64,000 nucleotides of DNA, taken from the NCBI RefSeq assembly GCF_022557175.1, contig NZ_CP092915.1, positions 6,944,001-7,008,000 of the forward strand, in the 5' to 3' direction. This document shows positions 1 to 9,760 of this stretch, piece by piece. The position numbers and the translations under genes are program-made. Position 1 is the first letter of the stretch; every line of letters starts with the position of its first letter. Below the pieces are notes generated by a model. The model was not told where the DNA came from and did not search any database. It saw only the letters and a program-made list of their open reading frames with translations. Source of the stretch: Mycolicibacterium sp. YH-1. GTDB taxonomy: Bacteria; Actinomycetota; Actinomycetes; Mycobacteriales; Mycobacteriaceae.

Positions 1-1
1 C

Positions 2-1678
2 CCGGCGGTGGACACACCGTCCGAGGACGGCGTGGCGCCGGTGCCTGCCGGAATCGGCGGCGCCAACGGTGAGTTCGACACACCAATCGACCCGCGGTTC
101 CCGGCGTTCGTCGCGACCAACCTGTCCGAGGCGTTGCCCGGACCATTCTCGCCGTCGTCGGCGTCAGTCACCGTGCGTGGCACCAGGGCTGCGGCGCTGG
201 TGATCTCGCAGCGGCTGCGGCCCGGCGGTGCGGTGCAGCGCGAGATGTCCAAGCGCACCACCGGGGTGTTCGGTCACCGCCTGTATGCCGGTATCACCTC
301 GGGTCACTTCATGGCCCAGACCGTTCCGCTGGTGAAGCCGGACCTCATCATCAACGGATTCTTCGGCCGGACCATCGAGGGCCTTCCGCTGTTCGGTGAC
401 GAACTGCCGCCGGTGAATCGGCGCAACATCGTCGGGCACGTACGTGGTGTCCTCACCTTCGCCAACAATCTGCTGGGGTTGACGGCCGGGTCGGGGCAGG
501 ACACCCGCGACTTCGTCGGCGATGTGACGCGCCTGGAGTCGCGCGCCGCCGGTGTCGCCGATCTTGACGACCAGCAGTTGCGTGAGCTGATGGCGCTGGC
601 CCGCGACCACGTGGTGCATGCGTGGGTGCTGGCGTCGGCGTCGATCCTGGTGTGCACCGCCTACGGGGTGATCCTGCGGATCCTGTGCGGACGTGACGTA
701 CTGCCGTCGACCGGTGCGGACATCACCAGCGCACAGTCGCTTGGCGCGGTGCACCGGCTGGCGGCATCCGCACGGCGTGACCCGGCGGTGGTCGCGCTGC
801 TGAGCACCCCCGAGCCCGACCTCGCCGCCCTGACGCAAATCGCACCCCGGTTCGCCGCCCAGGTGGAACGCGAGATCGGTGTCATCGGCCACCGGGGCCC
901 CGGTGAGGTCGAAATGCGTTGTGCCACATTCTCCGACGACCCGCGGTTGCTGCTGCGAATGGTCGCCAAGACGTTGCAGGCCCCGGCCTGGTTACCACCG
1001 CAGCCACCCGCTATTCCGCTATGGGTGCGCCCCGTCGCCGCCGCGGCGGCGGGCCAGATGCGTGATCGCGAGGTCCGCCGCGACCGCATGGTCCGCACCA
1101 TCTGGCTGCTGCGCGGACTGCTCCGCGAGTACGGGCGGCGGCTCGTCGCCGCGGGCACCCTCGAGCAGCCCGACGACGTCTTCTACCTGCTGGTCGACGA
1201 ACTGGATGCGCCGCCGCCGGACCTGACGGCAGTCGTGGCCAGGCGCCGGGCGCAGCAGACCGAGCTGCAGCGCCACGTGCCACCGGAGGCGTTCAGTGGC
1301 TCCTGGGCTCCCACGGCGGCGCCCACGACCGAACTGACCGGCGGCGACGTGCTGCACGGGCTGGGCGTCTGCGCAGGCGTCGTACGCGGCCGGGTGCGCG
1401 TCGTGCGCCCCGAGACCATCGACGATCTCGAGCCCGGTGAGATCCTGGTCGCGAAGGTCACCGACGTCGGTTACACCCCGGCGTTCGCCTATGCGGCGGC
1501 CGTCGTCACCGAACTCGGCGGGCACATGTCGCATGCGGCAATCGTGGCCCGTGAGTTCGGTGTGCCGTGTGTGGTCAACGCGCGGGGCGCGTCGACCCGA
1601 CTGCCGACCGGCACCCTGATCGAAGTCGACGGCGGTACGGGACTCGTCACGGTGCTTGCGCCCGCGCCCGACGCCTGA
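2..1678 (+). CDS. PEP-utilising enzyme, C-terminal part (cut by window edge)
   Basis: The reading frame is open to the left edge, so the first residues seen (a GTG at 8) are probably internal. About 559 codons are present. The C-terminal ~80 residues form the swivelling phospho-histidine domain of the PEP synthase / PPDK / rifampicin phosphotransferase superfamily: a [18 protein letters not shown] block with the phospho-accepting His near codon 508, followed by GVPCVVNA. The upstream ~400 residues match the central linker region of such proteins. The N-terminal ATP-grasp domain expected for the family would lie outside the window. Family knowledge: the His carries phosphate between ATP/PEP and a substrate. 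The substrate here cannot be told; PEP synthase-like and antibiotic phosphotransferase-like enzymes share this layout. It is followed 43 bp later by fadE2 on the same strand. Confidence 0.8.
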   Translation, partial: PAVDTPSEDGVAPVPAGIGGANGEFDTPIDPRFPAFVATNLSEALPGPFSPSSASVTVRGTRAAALVISQRLRPGGAVQREMSKRTTGVFGHRLYAGITSGHFMAQTVPLVKPDLIINGFFGRTIEGLPLFGDELPPVNRRNIVGHVRGVLTFANNLLGLTAGSGQDTRDFVGDVTRLESRAAGVADLDDQQLRELMALARDHVVHAWVLASASILVCTAYGVILRILCGRDVLPSTGADITSAQSLGAVHRLAASARRDPAVVALLSTPEPDLAALTQIAPRFAAQVEREIGVIGHRGPGEVEMRCATFSDDPRLLLRMVAKTLQAPAWLPPQPPAIPLWVRPVAAAAAGQMRDREVRRDRMVRTIWLLRGLLREYGRRLVAAGTLEQPDDVFYLLVDELDAPPPDLTAVVARRRAQQTELQRHVPPEAFSGSWAPTAAPTTELTGGDVLHGLGVCAGVVRGRVRVVRPETIDDLEPGEILVAKVTDVGYTPAFAYAAAVVTELGGHMSHAAIVAREFGVPCVVNARGASTRLPTGTLIEVDGGTGLVTVLAPAPDA

Positions 1679-1721
1679 CGTGCCCGGGGACCATCTCGAC
1701 GGGTGTCATATCGTGGCGGTC

Positions 1722-3002
1722 ATGGACTTCGCGATGTCGGCCAAGGGGCAGGACTTCCACGATCGACTCACCGCCTTCATGATCGAGGAGGTGTTCCCCG
1801 CCGAGGAGTCCTACGACGCGTACCGGCTCCAGGCCGGACCAGGTGATCACACCGTTCCGCCGGTGATCGAGGAACTCAAGGTGAAGGCCAAGGCGCGGGG
1901 CCTGTGGAACCTGTTCCTACCGTCGGAGTCGGGGCTGACCAACCTGGAGTACGCCCCGCTGGCCGAGTTGAGCGGCTGGAGCATGGAGCTGGGCCCCGAG
2001 GCGCTCAACTGTGCCGCCCCCGACACCGGCAACATGGAGACGCTGCACCTCTTCGCGAACGAGGCGCAGAGCAAGCAGTGGCTCGAGCCCCTGCTGGCCG
2101 GTGAGATCCGCAGCGCGTTCGCGATGACCGAGCCCGCAGTGGCCTCCAGCGACGCCCGCAACATTCAGACCACGATGCTGCGCGACGGTGACGACTACGT
2201 CATCAATGGCCGCAAGTGGTGGATCTCCGGTGCGGCCGACCCGCGCTGCAAGATCCTCATCGTGATGGGCCGCACCAACCCGGATGCGGCCAGCCATCAG
2301 CAGCAGTCGATGATCCTCGTCCCGGTCGACACACCGGGTGTCTCGATCGAGCGCTCGCTTCCGGTGTTCGGCTGGCAGGACCAGCACGGCCACTGCGAGG
2401 TCAGCTTCGACAACGTGCGGGTGCCGGTCGGCAACCTGCTCGACGAGGAGGGCAGCGGCTTCGCGATCGCCCAGGCACGCCTAGGACCCGGCCGCATCCA
2501 CCACTGCATGCGCGCGATCGGTGTGGCCGAACGCGCGATCGCGTTGATGACCCACCGGGTGCAGACTCGCATCGCGTTCGGCAAGCCATTGGCCGAGCAG
2601 GGTGTGGTGCAGCAGCAGATCGCCCAGTCCCGCAACGAGATCGACCAGACCCGGCTGCTGTGTCACAAGGCGGCGTGGACCATCGATCAGCACGGCAACA
2701 AGAGCATCGAGGCGCGCCAGCTGGTCGCGCAGATCAAGGCGGTCGCCCCGCAGATGGCGTGCAATGTCATCGACCGGGCGATCCAGGTGCACGGGGCGGC
2801 AGGCATCTGCGACGACACCCCGCTGGCCCGGATGTACGGCTGGCACCGCGCGATGCGGCTGTTCGACGGACCCGACGAGGTCCACATGCGCACCATCGCC
2901 CGCAATGAACTGGGCCGGGAGAAGTCCGCGATGGCCGCGGCGGCGAGCCGCCAATCGACCACGGCGGCGAGCCGCCAATCGAGCACGGCGGTGATCGCGT
3001 AA
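1722..3002 (+). CDS. fadE2: Acyl-CoA dehydrogenase FadE2-type (ACAD10/11-like)
   Basis: 426 aa. I chose the ATG at 1722 ([12 protein letters not shown]), the usual N-terminus of this family, over an in-frame ATG 66 bp upstream that overlaps the preceding gene. Acyl-CoA dehydrogenase features: the mid-domain FAD-contact block [13 protein letters not shown], the [11 protein letters not shown] strand, and the C-terminal [35 protein letters not shown] block typical of the larger ACAD10/11-type enzymes. Role by family: FAD-dependent alpha,beta-oxidation of an acyl-CoA in the cytoplasm. The stop codon overlaps the start of the next gene (TAATG), so the two are co-translated; the same fadE2-ptpB pair is adjacent in M. 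tuberculosis. The last ~20 residues are low-complexity, encoded by a 24-bp tandem repeat (see separate entry), and are not part of the family fold. Confidence 0.9.
   Translation: MDFAMSAKGQDFHDRLTAFMIEEVFPAEESYDAYRLQAGPGDHTVPPVIEELKVKAKARGLWNLFLPSESGLTNLEYAPLAELSGWSMELGPEALNCAAPDTGNMETLHLFANEAQSKQWLEPLLAGEIRSAFAMTEPAVASSDARNIQTTMLRDGDDYVINGRKWWISGAADPRCKILIVMGRTNPDAASHQQQSMILVPVDTPGVSIERSLPVFGWQDQHGHCEVSFDNVRVPVGNLLDEEGSGFAIAQARLGPGRIHHCMRAIGVAERAIALMTHRVQTRIAFGKPLAEQGVVQQQIAQSRNEIDQTRLLCHKAAWTIDQHGNKSIEARQLVAQIKAVAPQMACNVIDRAIQVHGAAGICDDTPLARMYGWHRAMRLFDGPDEVHMRTIARNELGREKSAMAAAASRQSTTAASRQSSTAVIA
2937..2984 (+). repeat. Two 24-bp tandem repeats at the 3' end of fadE2
   Basis: Two nearly identical 24-bp units (2937-2960 and 2961-2984), each containing GGCGGCGAGCCGCC, a short perfect dyad, followed by AATCGA. 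A third partial unit (ACGGCGGTGAT) begins at 2985. In frame they encode AASRQST / AASRQSS and form a tail beyond the conserved dehydrogenase fold. The copy number may differ between strains. Confidence 0.85.
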
Positions 3003-3790
3003 TGGGATCCCATGGCGACGAACTGTCGGGTGCCTGGAACTTTCGTGATGTCGCTGAGGAGACGGGTATTCGGCCCGGCAGGCTCTACCGCTCCAGCGAG
3101 CTGAGCAGGCTGGATGACGGTGGCCGGTCGGCGCTGCTCGACCTCCGCATCGCCGATGTCGCCGATCTCCGGTCGGACCGTGAGGTCGAACGGCGCGGTG
3201 CGGGCCTGGTGCCCCGAGAGGTGTCGATTCACCGACTGCCATTCCGTGAACTCGGCGAGCAGGCGCCACACGAGCAGGCGTTCGAGCAGTCCCTGGCCTC
3301 CAGCACCGGCGAGGACGTTGCCGTCGTGGCCGGCCGATACATGACCGACGAGTACGCCAAGTACCCGGGCTTGCCCGGTGCGCAATCCGCTGTCCGCCAG
3401 CTGATCTCGCTACTGGCCGATGGCCGTCCGGTGCTGGCGCACTGCTTCGCGGGTAAGGACCGCACGGGTTTCACCGTCGCGGTGGCACTTCAGGCGGTGG
3501 GCGTCGATCGCGACGCGGTGATGGTCGATTACCTGCGCAGCAACGATGCGATACCGCCGCTCAAGGAACAGATCCTCGAGTCGCTGCGCAAGCGCACCGA
3601 TGAGCAGACCAAGGAGATCGAGACCTTCGCCGAGGCGCAGCTGACCGACGAGGTGCTTGGCGTACGAGAGGTGTACCTGCACACCGTTTTTCGGGTGATC
3701 GACGAGGAGTACGGGTCGGTGGCGAAGTACCTCGACGCCGTCGGCGTCACCGAGGACCAGGTGCGGCGGCTGCACGCCAACCTGCGCTGA
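3002..3790 (+). CDS. ptpB: Protein-tyrosine / lipid phosphatase PtpB-like
   Basis: 262 aa. The start is the ATG that overlaps the fadE2 stop (TAATG). It carries the extended P-loop HCFAGKDRTGF (His147, Cys148), the signature of M. tuberculosis MptpB (Rv0153c): a Cys nucleophile with Lys and Asp in the loop. An N-terminal NFRDV and LYRSSELSRL block, also typical of MptpB-like proteins, is present. By family this is a dual- or triple-specificity phosphatase (phosphotyrosine, phosphoserine/threonine, phosphoinositide); MptpB is secreted in pathogens, but no classical signal peptide is visible here. It is the last gene of the plus-strand group and converges on the luxR-type gene that ends at 3807, with only 16 bp between. 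Confidence 0.9.
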   Translation: MGSHGDELSGAWNFRDVAEETGIRPGRLYRSSELSRLDDGGRSALLDLRIADVADLRSDREVERRGAGLVPREVSIHRLPFRELGEQAPHEQAFEQSLASSTGEDVAVVAGRYMTDEYAKYPGLPGAQSAVRQLISLLADGRPVLAHCFAGKDRTGFTVAVALQAVGVDRDAVMVDYLRSNDAIPPLKEQILESLRKRTDEQTKEIETFAEAQLTDEVLGVREVYLHTVFRVIDEEYGSVAKYLDAVGVTEDQVRRLHANLR

Positions 3791-3806
3791 GCGGCCGGCC
3801 TCCCCA

Positions 3807-6167
3807 TCAGCCAGAGGCCCGAGAACCCTCCGACAGCATGATCAGGCGCGCGACCTCAACCCGCCGTGCCACGTTGAGCTTGCGCAGCACGTTGGCGACG
3901 TGAGTGTCCACGGTGCGGATACCGATGAACAGGATGTTGGCGATCTCTCGGTTCGTCTTACCCTGTGCGATAAGTTGCGCCACTTCTGTCTCGCGGCGGG
4001 TCAGGGCGCCCGTCAGCGGCGCGGGTTGCGCGTCGACGCCAGTGGGCCTAACCATGCCAACCGCCCCATGGGCGCGCGCGTCGGGCGAGCCGACCGCGGG
4101 TAGCTGCCGCGCGGCAAACGTGGCAACGATCTCGGGAAAGTTCACCAGAGCCATCCTCGGCTCGATCCGGGTCTGCATTTCGACGGCGTCGGCACCCAGC
4201 TCCGCAGACGATCGTTCGAGGACACGGATCCGTTGTGCGGAGAGCACATCGATGCCGATGAGCAGATCACTGCCCGAGTACTTCCAGTAGTGCCCGGTCA
4301 TCCCCAGCAGTACTGCGGCAAGTGAGTACTCCCCCTGCATCGCCAGCGACCAAGCGACCACTTCGGTCGCCAATGCCACGCCGAGAAAATCCTGTACCGA
4401 GGCCTTCAGTTGCAATGTCCGTCGCGCTTCGGCGTACGCCTGGGTGTACTCCCCCTCCAGATAGTGGACGAGGGACCGCACCCAGGACACCAATCCTCGG
4501 CACCAGACGTCACCATCCGCCAGGCATATCCGCTCGCACTCATCGCACTGCTCCAGGGCGACGCGGCGGTCGCCATAGAGCGCCCGCAACTCCGCGTTGA
4601 GTTCGAGCAGAAGGGTGAGCGCCCATGGCCGAACCTTCCCATAGGCACCGCTGAGGGCATTCTGAAGTAGAGCGATGCCCTCACTGTGGTGGCCACGAAG
4701 TGTGAGGCAGCTGCCAAGCAGACCCTTCGACAGATACGCCTCGTCGGCGCAGTCCGCGAGAAGCGCCAGTTCGTGGCACTGCCCCAGCGATTCCTCCGCC
4801 TCGACGCGTAGGCCGCCCAGGAGTTGCGACCAGCCCTTTGTGAGCAGCAGCAAGCACATCTCGGACGCGTCGGGCTCGGTCCGATCTCCGAGCCGATCGG
4901 CCCAGATCAAGCTCTCCTTGGTGTGGCCCCCAGCAATCCAGTACGGCCACAGATGCGCATAGAGCTCCGCCGCCTTGTGGGCGCGCGACTCGTCGGCGAT
5001 TGACCAGTCGAACGCTGCGCGGAAGTTGCCGATCGAGTTCTCGAGACCGGCCAGAATGGGACGCTGATCCGAGCCGAACCAGTTCTCGAACGCCACACGC
5101 GCCGCACTGACGCAGTAGTCGAGATGCCGGTCCCGCATCTGAGTGACCACCTCGTCACCGAGCACGATCTGCGCCTTCAACGATCCGAAGGTGCTGACTG
5201 TGTCCAAGAGCCGATACCGGGTCGCCGAGGTCTGCTCACTGATCAGAATCGACTTCGCCGTGAGCCGATCCACCGTCTTGAGAAGGTCCGCGTCCACGGT
5301 GACGCCCTGGACGGCCGCGATCACATCGGCGGCGACGGCGCCACGAAACACCGACATGGACATCCAGAGCTCTTGTTCGGCCGGCGTGCACCGCTCCCAG
5401 GTCCAGACCAGCACGGATTCCAGGCTGGCCTGGTGCGACGCGCCTCCCGGGGCATCGCTCAGAATCTCAAACCGCTGATCCAGATGCGTACGGATTTCGA
5501 GCGCGGTCATTGAGCGACTGCGCCCCGCAGCCAGTTCGATAGCCAGCGGAATCCCATCGAGGTGACGGCACAGGGCGTCGATGTCGTGGAAACTCGCCTG
5601 GGACACTGGACGCCCGGTGAGTGCCTGTGACCTCGCCATGAAGAGTTCCGCGGCGTCGCTGATCCCATCGCCGTCAGGCGACTCCGTGGACATCGGGGGC
5701 ACGACGTAGATGTTCTCCCCTGCCACACCGAGTTCCGTGCGAGTAGTGACCAGAATCTTCACCCCGGGACACCACGCGATCAACTCGTCGACGATCGGCG
5801 CGAGTGCCGCGACCACGCCTTCACAGCGATCCAGGACCAGCAGGCACGCCTCCTCTTCGAGGAGGTTTCGCAGCGAGGCAGCGGGAGAGCTATCCAGGCC
5901 CAGGGCATTGAGGATGGCGTGCTCAACCAACTGGTCACTGCTGGCTACCGACAGGTCAGCGAAGTGGACACCGTCTTCGTAGTCTTCCGCCGAGCGTTTG
6001 GCGACCGCCTTCGCCAGTCTGGTCTTGCCGATCCCTCCGATTCCCACAAACGAGACGAGCCGGGCTGTGCGCAACTTGTCGGCAGCGATGGCAACTTCCG
6101 TGGAACGTCCGACAAACGGGGTGGGATCTTCGGGAAGCCGACCGTTGGCAAAGTTGCCGCCACGCAT
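3807..6167 (-). CDS. Large LuxR-family regulator with N-terminal ATPase domain
   Basis: 786 aa. The ATG at 6167 has GGAAGG 5-8 nt upstream. Domain order: a Walker A P-loop GIGGIGKT (residues 42-49) in an NB-ARC/AAA-like ATPase with a Walker B-like VLVTTRTE region; a long alpha-helical, TPR-like middle; and a C-terminal LuxR helix-turn-helix (about residues 715-780) with [22 protein letters not shown] and the recognition helix [15 protein letters not shown]. This is the LAL/MalT-like plan: ligand and ATP control DNA binding. It lies 100 bp downstream of the CAP-domain gene on the same strand, so it could be read through from the mce operon or have its own promoter. Ligand and targets are unknown. 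Confidence 0.88.
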   Translation of the reverse strand: MRGGNFANGRLPEDPTPFVGRSTEVAIAADKLRTARLVSFVGIGGIGKTRLAKAVAKRSAEDYEDGVHFADLSVASSDQLVEHAILNALGLDSSPAASLRNLLEEEACLLVLDRCEGVVAALAPIVDELIAWCPGVKILVTTRTELGVAGENIYVVPPMSTESPDGDGISDAAELFMARSQALTGRPVSQASFHDIDALCRHLDGIPLAIELAAGRSRSMTALEIRTHLDQRFEILSDAPGGASHQASLESVLVWTWERCTPAEQELWMSMSVFRGAVAADVIAAVQGVTVDADLLKTVDRLTAKSILISEQTSATRYRLLDTVSTFGSLKAQIVLGDEVVTQMRDRHLDYCVSAARVAFENWFGSDQRPILAGLENSIGNFRAAFDWSIADESRAHKAAELYAHLWPYWIAGGHTKESLIWADRLGDRTEPDASEMCLLLLTKGWSQLLGGLRVEAEESLGQCHELALLADCADEAYLSKGLLGSCLTLRGHHSEGIALLQNALSGAYGKVRPWALTLLLELNAELRALYGDRRVALEQCDECERICLADGDVWCRGLVSWVRSLVHYLEGEYTQAYAEARRTLQLKASVQDFLGVALATEVVAWSLAMQGEYSLAAVLLGMTGHYWKYSGSDLLIGIDVLSAQRIRVLERSSAELGADAVEMQTRIEPRMALVNFPEIVATFAARQLPAVGSPDARAHGAVGMVRPTGVDAQPAPLTGALTRRETEVAQLIAQGKTNREIANILFIGIRTVDTHVANVLRKLNVARRVEVARLIMLSEGSRASG

Positions 6168-6267
6168 CTAGCACCTTCCGTTGGTGTCCGAGACAGTGAT
6201 GATAGTCACTTCGACTCGCTTCGGACACCCGTCGCTGAAAGCCGTCTCGTTGGCGCCGAGCGGCTCC

Positions 6268-6762
6268 CTACGTCGCCGGTTGACCGTAGACCGCGACGAC
6301 GACGGTGCGGTCGAGGCTATTCTCTGACCAGACACCGATTTCGGTGTTGGCGCAGTTGGACATGATGGCCATGTAGTCGGGCCGGTGGTACCAGCTGTTC
6401 ATGATCTCGATGCCGCTGATGGCCAGCGCCGAGTTAATCGCCACGGTCTCGGAGGCGGTCCCCTTGAAACCGGCCGCACGGGCACGGTCTTGCGGGGTGG
6501 ACCCGTCGGATCCGAGGTCCGCGTCGAGACGCCGGTTGTTCAGTACGTCGTTGGTATGCCATTGGGCGGCCAACTGAAGTTGTGGGTTGACGCGAATATC
6601 GTTGGTACAACCTGCCTGGTGTTGGATGGTGTAGACGTTGGCAACGACGCTGTTGTTGAGTCGTTTGTTGTTCGCAGACGCCGGTGCCGCCTGCAGGACC
6701 CCGCCGACTGCGAGCATCAACACCGACGCCATCAGCCCAGTTGTTCGCGGACGCGCATTCAT
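6268..6762 (-). CDS. Secreted CAP-domain (SCP/PR-1-like) protein
   Basis: 164 aa. The start at 6762 follows AAGGGGA. N-terminal signal peptide: Arg residues, the hydrophobic stretch LMASVLMLAVGGVLQ, then an APASA cleavage site near residue 30. The mature part has the CAP-type arrangement of mycobacterial secreted proteins: QLQLAAQWHTNDVL (His in helix 1), an SETVAIN block, NSWYHRPDYMAIM and a C-terminal VWSENSLDRTVVVAVYG strand, plus two Cys residues that could pair. CAP proteins are extracellular and often bind lipids or sterols; that would fit its place directly after a lipid-import (mce) operon, but the link is inference. The gap to the DUF732 gene is 30 bp. Confidence 0.8.
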   Translation of the reverse strand: MNARPRTTGLMASVLMLAVGGVLQAAPASANNKRLNNSVVANVYTIQHQAGCTNDIRVNPQLQLAAQWHTNDVLNNRRLDADLGSDGSTPQDRARAAGFKGTASETVAINSALAISGIEIMNSWYHRPDYMAIMSNCANTEIGVWSENSLDRTVVVAVYGQPAT

Positions 6763-6792
6763 GTAGTCCCCTTCAGTGTGTAACCGTGAAAG

Positions 6793-7191
6793 TCAAAGTG
6801 GGGGCGGCTGATATCCGGCCGCAGAGGTGCGTAGCTGCCAGATCTGGGCCGGACAGATCTCATTGGCCGCCTGGCTCACCAGGTAGGAGGCTTGGAACTC
6901 GTCGGTGTTGGCGAAGTGGGCCTTGACATCGCTGATGAGATCCCCGTAGGCGGTCCCGCCTGCGATCCTCTCGCAGATTCCATGACCGTATGCCAGGGCG
7001 TCGCCGGCACTGGCGAAGTTGTAGCCAGGCCGCACGGTGACGTTGAGCAGATAGGCCACCTCGTCGGCGTGCACCGGCGCTGCACGGAGGGTCGCACCAA
7101 TAGCCAAGAATCCCACGGCGCTGAGGACGGCGCCGGTGAGCGCTGCCGTGGTGCCAGCAGTGGGTCGTCGGCGGCTTCGTGAAGATCTCAT
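6793..7191 (-). CDS. DUF732 secreted protein at the mce operon tail
   Basis: 132 aa from the ATG at 7191, which overlaps the preceding stop (ATGA). An in-frame start at 7218 would intrude into the upstream gene and is less likely. A basic N-terminus (MRSSRSRRR), a hydrophobic segment and an AAPVHA-DE cleavage site near residue 43 make an export signal. The mature part has the DUF732 pattern: alternating short helices, GYNFASAGDALAYGHGICERIAGG and two Cys residues (IC, EIC), typical of small mycobacterial secreted proteins of unknown function. Co-translation with the Mce-associated proteins argues that it belongs to the import system, perhaps in the cell envelope. Confidence 0.8.
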   Translation of the reverse strand: MRSSRSRRRPTAGTTAALTGAVLSAVGFLAIGATLRAAPVHADEVAYLLNVTVRPGYNFASAGDALAYGHGICERIAGGTAYGDLISDVKAHFANTDEFQASYLVSQAANEICPAQIWQLRTSAAGYQPPPL

Positions 7192-7745
7192 TTGGGATCG
7201 AAACCCGATATGAGCCAACGGTCGCCAATCTTGTCGAGGGTGACTTGCACCGCCGACGATGTGGCCGATGGTGCGTCGTCACCGACGATGACGGCCTGGT
7301 CGACGAAGACCAGGACGACCGCATGATTCGCGGTCGCTGAAACCGATGCCGCGGCTGGCACGGTCGCGGTGGCCGAGATGTTTCGCTCCTTCGCCCCGGG
7401 GATGACCACCTCGTTGGTCAACGACGTGTACGAGTCCCGAAACGGGCCTGTCAGAAGGTCACTGGCGTCCGCAAGGGTTGTCGCAGCGGTGTCAGGCCTA
7501 TATGACAGGAGTGCGATGGCGCCGTCAGTGGCGGCGGCCACGGAGGAGAGGGCCGCCGCTTGCGCGTCCTGATCCGAGCCGTCTAGATACCTGAGGTATC
7601 CCGCCCCCGCAGCCAGGCTCATAACCACCAGCGGCAGAATGATATTGACGGAGTGATCGCGCCATTTCGAGCGCCGTGGCGGTGTCGCTGGATCGACCGC
7701 TTCGATGTCCGGGTACACCGTGTCATCGACCAACGACTCGGTCAC
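7188..7745 (-). CDS. Mce-associated membrane protein (second)
   Basis: 185 aa. GTG start at 7745, overlapping the previous stop (GTGA). A cytoplasmic N-terminus rich in acidic residues and Pro is followed by one transmembrane helix (about 33-50, IILPLVVMSLAAGAGYL) and an extracytoplasmic domain with the NTF2/VirB8-like pattern of Mce-associated (Mas) proteins: ATTLADASDLLTGPFRDSYTSLTNEVV and a C-terminal DRWLISGFDPK. Family knowledge: Mas proteins stabilise or assist Mce complexes (e.g. OmamA for Mce1/4). It is the second of two consecutive mas genes, overlapping the DUF732 gene at its 3' end. Confidence 0.85.
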   Translation of the reverse strand: MTESLVDDTVYPDIEAVDPATPPRRSKWRDHSVNIILPLVVMSLAAGAGYLRYLDGSDQDAQAAALSSVAAATDGAIALLSYRPDTAATTLADASDLLTGPFRDSYTSLTNEVVIPGAKERNISATATVPAAASVSATANHAVVLVFVDQAVIVGDDAPSATSSAVQVTLDKIGDRWLISGFDPK

Positions 7746-8281
7746 GACACGAACTCCACGTTGGATACCAACACGTCGTCACCGACGTTCTGTACCGAGA
7801 TGCGCATGCGCCATGCGCGCAACGCCGGTTCGGGCGCCTCGTTGGTGATGGTCTCGACGTTCACAGCGACGAGCACCCGCGCCTCGGTGTCGGTTGAGGA
7901 CTCCAGTCCTGCTGCGGCGACGGTTCCGGTGGAGGTGGACTGCACCTTCTTGACCACATCGACGAAAGGTTGTGATCGCCGGGAGAAGTCGTCGTGGAAC
8001 GGGCCGGTTGCTGTGCTGAGGATGCGTTGTACGTCGGCATCGGCGTGTTGCCAGTCGATGGTGGTGAGGTTGACTGCACCTTGGCGTCCGACCTGCAGGT
8101 ACACCGCGCGAAGCTGCGCGTCCTCATGCGCGTGGTAGGCGCGCATCCCCAACACGCCGATGAGAACCGCGAGGCCCAGCGCCATCGTCAGACCGACCAG
8201 AAGCGCCAGTCTCAGCGGCGGTGTGTCAGTGGGGGGTTCATCTGAAGTCGGCTGCATCGACGTCAGGGCGGCGGTCGGCAA
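7742..8281 (-). CDS. Mce-associated membrane protein (first)
   Basis: 179 aa from a TTG at 8281, 4 bp after the mceF stop, with GAAGGGA about 10 nt upstream; an ATG at 8257 (MQPTSDEPP) is the alternative. One transmembrane helix (about residues 25-47: LALLVGLTMALGLAVLIGVLGM) follows a Pro-rich cytoplasmic tail. The outside domain has the Mas pattern: AVNLTTIDWQHADADVQRILSTATGPFHDDFSRR and a beta-rich C-terminus ending VLVSNVEFVS. Likely role: an accessory factor of the Mce complex in the inner membrane and periplasm. Its stop overlaps the start of the next mas gene. Confidence 0.83.
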   Translation of the reverse strand: MPTAALTSMQPTSDEPPTDTPPLRLALLVGLTMALGLAVLIGVLGMRAYHAHEDAQLRAVYLQVGRQGAVNLTTIDWQHADADVQRILSTATGPFHDDFSRRSQPFVDVVKKVQSTSTGTVAAAGLESSTDTEARVLVAVNVETITNEAPEPALRAWRMRISVQNVGDDVLVSNVEFVS

Positions 8282-8285
8282 CGGG

Positions 8286-9758
8286 TCACGATCCCTTCGG
8301 CGGCAGGATCATGTCCTGCCACGATTGACGCTTGTCTGTGTTCGAGCCCAGGTCGGTCTGGGTGTAGCGATGACCATCGGGTCCGATGTAGCTCCCGGTG
8401 CTGGGGTCGTACTCGGCGATAGCGATCGGCGGCTGCTGCTGCGGCGCCGCCGCCGCCGCCGGGAGCGTGCCGGGATCCGTTGTGCTGCCATAGGACTGGG
8501 GAATCGGTTGTCCGGACAACGTGGCGTTGGGGTCGCCCTTCCAGTTGTAGCCATCGTTGAGCGGCACATAGTTCTCGTCGCCCTCGCACATCGCCGCGGT
8601 GGGTGCGCGCTTCCCGGGTTTGGTTTCACAGGGGATGTTGCGGGCACCGCGAACGTTGAACGGCGAGTCCTGTGGCACCCGGCAGTACAGGTTGCCATCC
8701 GGTCGCGCCGGATAGTCCACGTCGGTGGGCACCCGTTGCTGTTGTGGAGGCAGGAATCCAGTGAGGCAGGCCGGTGGCAGGTTGAGGTTGAGGTTGAACG
8801 ACAGAAAGGCACCCTCATAGGCCTGTTTGGTGTCTCGGTTGGCGAGGCCGGCACCCTGCAGAATCGAGATCCCCTGCGGCAGCAGCACCAGGAGCTGCTC
8901 GAGATCGGCCCGGTAGGAGAGGGCTACGTCGTTGAGGCTCACCAGGTTGTTCAGCAAGACCGGCAGCGACGGTTGGAACCGGTCGAGCAGTGCACGGCTG
9001 GCATCGACGGCACTGGGCCCCTCGTCCAACAGCTTGGACACCGCGGGATCTTGCGCCTTCAACTCCCCGGTGACGGTGGCGATGTTGGCCGCCCAGGCCG
9101 CAATCGAGTTCGACGTGTTGGTTTGGGAGTCCAGCACGGGTTGGGACCGATCGGTCAGGGCGATCAGGGCATCGAGGTTCTTGCGCGCGTCGATCGCCAG
9201 TGCGGTGGTGCCCTTGACCAACCGGGAGAGCTCGGGGCCGAGGCCGCCGACAGCGGTGTAGCCCTCATCGATGACGGTCTTGAGGTCGTCGTGCGGAATC
9301 GCCTCAATACCCCGGTTGGTGGCATCGAGCAGCGAGTTGATGTCGGGCGGGACGGAGGTCCGGTCGACGGGAATGACATCACCGTTCTTGAGCAGCGGAC
9401 CGTTGTCGCTTCGCGGCCGCAAGGCGACGAACTGCTCCCCGATCGCGGACTGGCTGTGCACTTCGGCGTCCAGGTCGGCGGGAATGTCCACACCGGACTC
9501 CAACGACAGAGTCGCGTTAACACCCGTCCCGGTCAGTGCGACACTTTCGACTCGACCGACTTCGGTCCCGCGGTAGGTCACGTTGCCGCTGGGGTACAGG
9601 CCACCGGTTGTGGGCAGGTTGAGGGTGACTCGGTAGTGGCCGACTCCGAAGAGAAAATTGGGCAGCCCCATGTAGTGGAAGGCCATCACGGAGACGGCCA
9701 CCAGGGTGCCGGTGGTGAAGATCGCCATCTGAACGACGACGCGCCTGGGCAGATACAT
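8286..9758 (-). CDS. mceF: Mce family protein MceF
   Basis: 490 aa, ATG at 9758, 2 bp after the mceE stop. N-terminal signal anchor (about 10-28, VQMAIFTTGTLVAVSVMAF), then the MCE/MlaD domain (about 38-115, YRVTLNLPTTGGLYPSGNVTYRGTEVGRV) and a long helical Mce region. The last ~150 residues are Pro/Gln-rich with Cys pairs (NLYCRV, NIPCETK, AAMCEG), probably exposed in the cell wall. It is the sixth and last Mce subunit. Family structures (Mce1) show MceA-F forming a heterohexameric tube that carries lipid across the periplasm to the YrbE permease. Confidence 0.92.
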   Translation of the reverse strand: MYLPRRVVVQMAIFTTGTLVAVSVMAFHYMGLPNFLFGVGHYRVTLNLPTTGGLYPSGNVTYRGTEVGRVESVALTGTGVNATLSLESGVDIPADLDAEVHSQSAIGEQFVALRPRSDNGPLLKNGDVIPVDRTSVPPDINSLLDATNRGIEAIPHDDLKTVIDEGYTAVGGLGPELSRLVKGTTALAIDARKNLDALIALTDRSQPVLDSQTNTSNSIAAWAANIATVTGELKAQDPAVSKLLDEGPSAVDASRALLDRFQPSLPVLLNNLVSLNDVALSYRADLEQLLVLLPQGISILQGAGLANRDTKQAYEGAFLSFNLNLNLPPACLTGFLPPQQQRVPTDVDYPARPDGNLYCRVPQDSPFNVRGARNIPCETKPGKRAPTAAMCEGDENYVPLNDGYNWKGDPNATLSGQPIPQSYGSTTDPGTLPAAAAAPQQQPPIAIAEYDPSTGSYIGPDGHRYTQTDLGSNTDKRQSWQDMILPPKGS

Positions 9759-9760
9759 GG

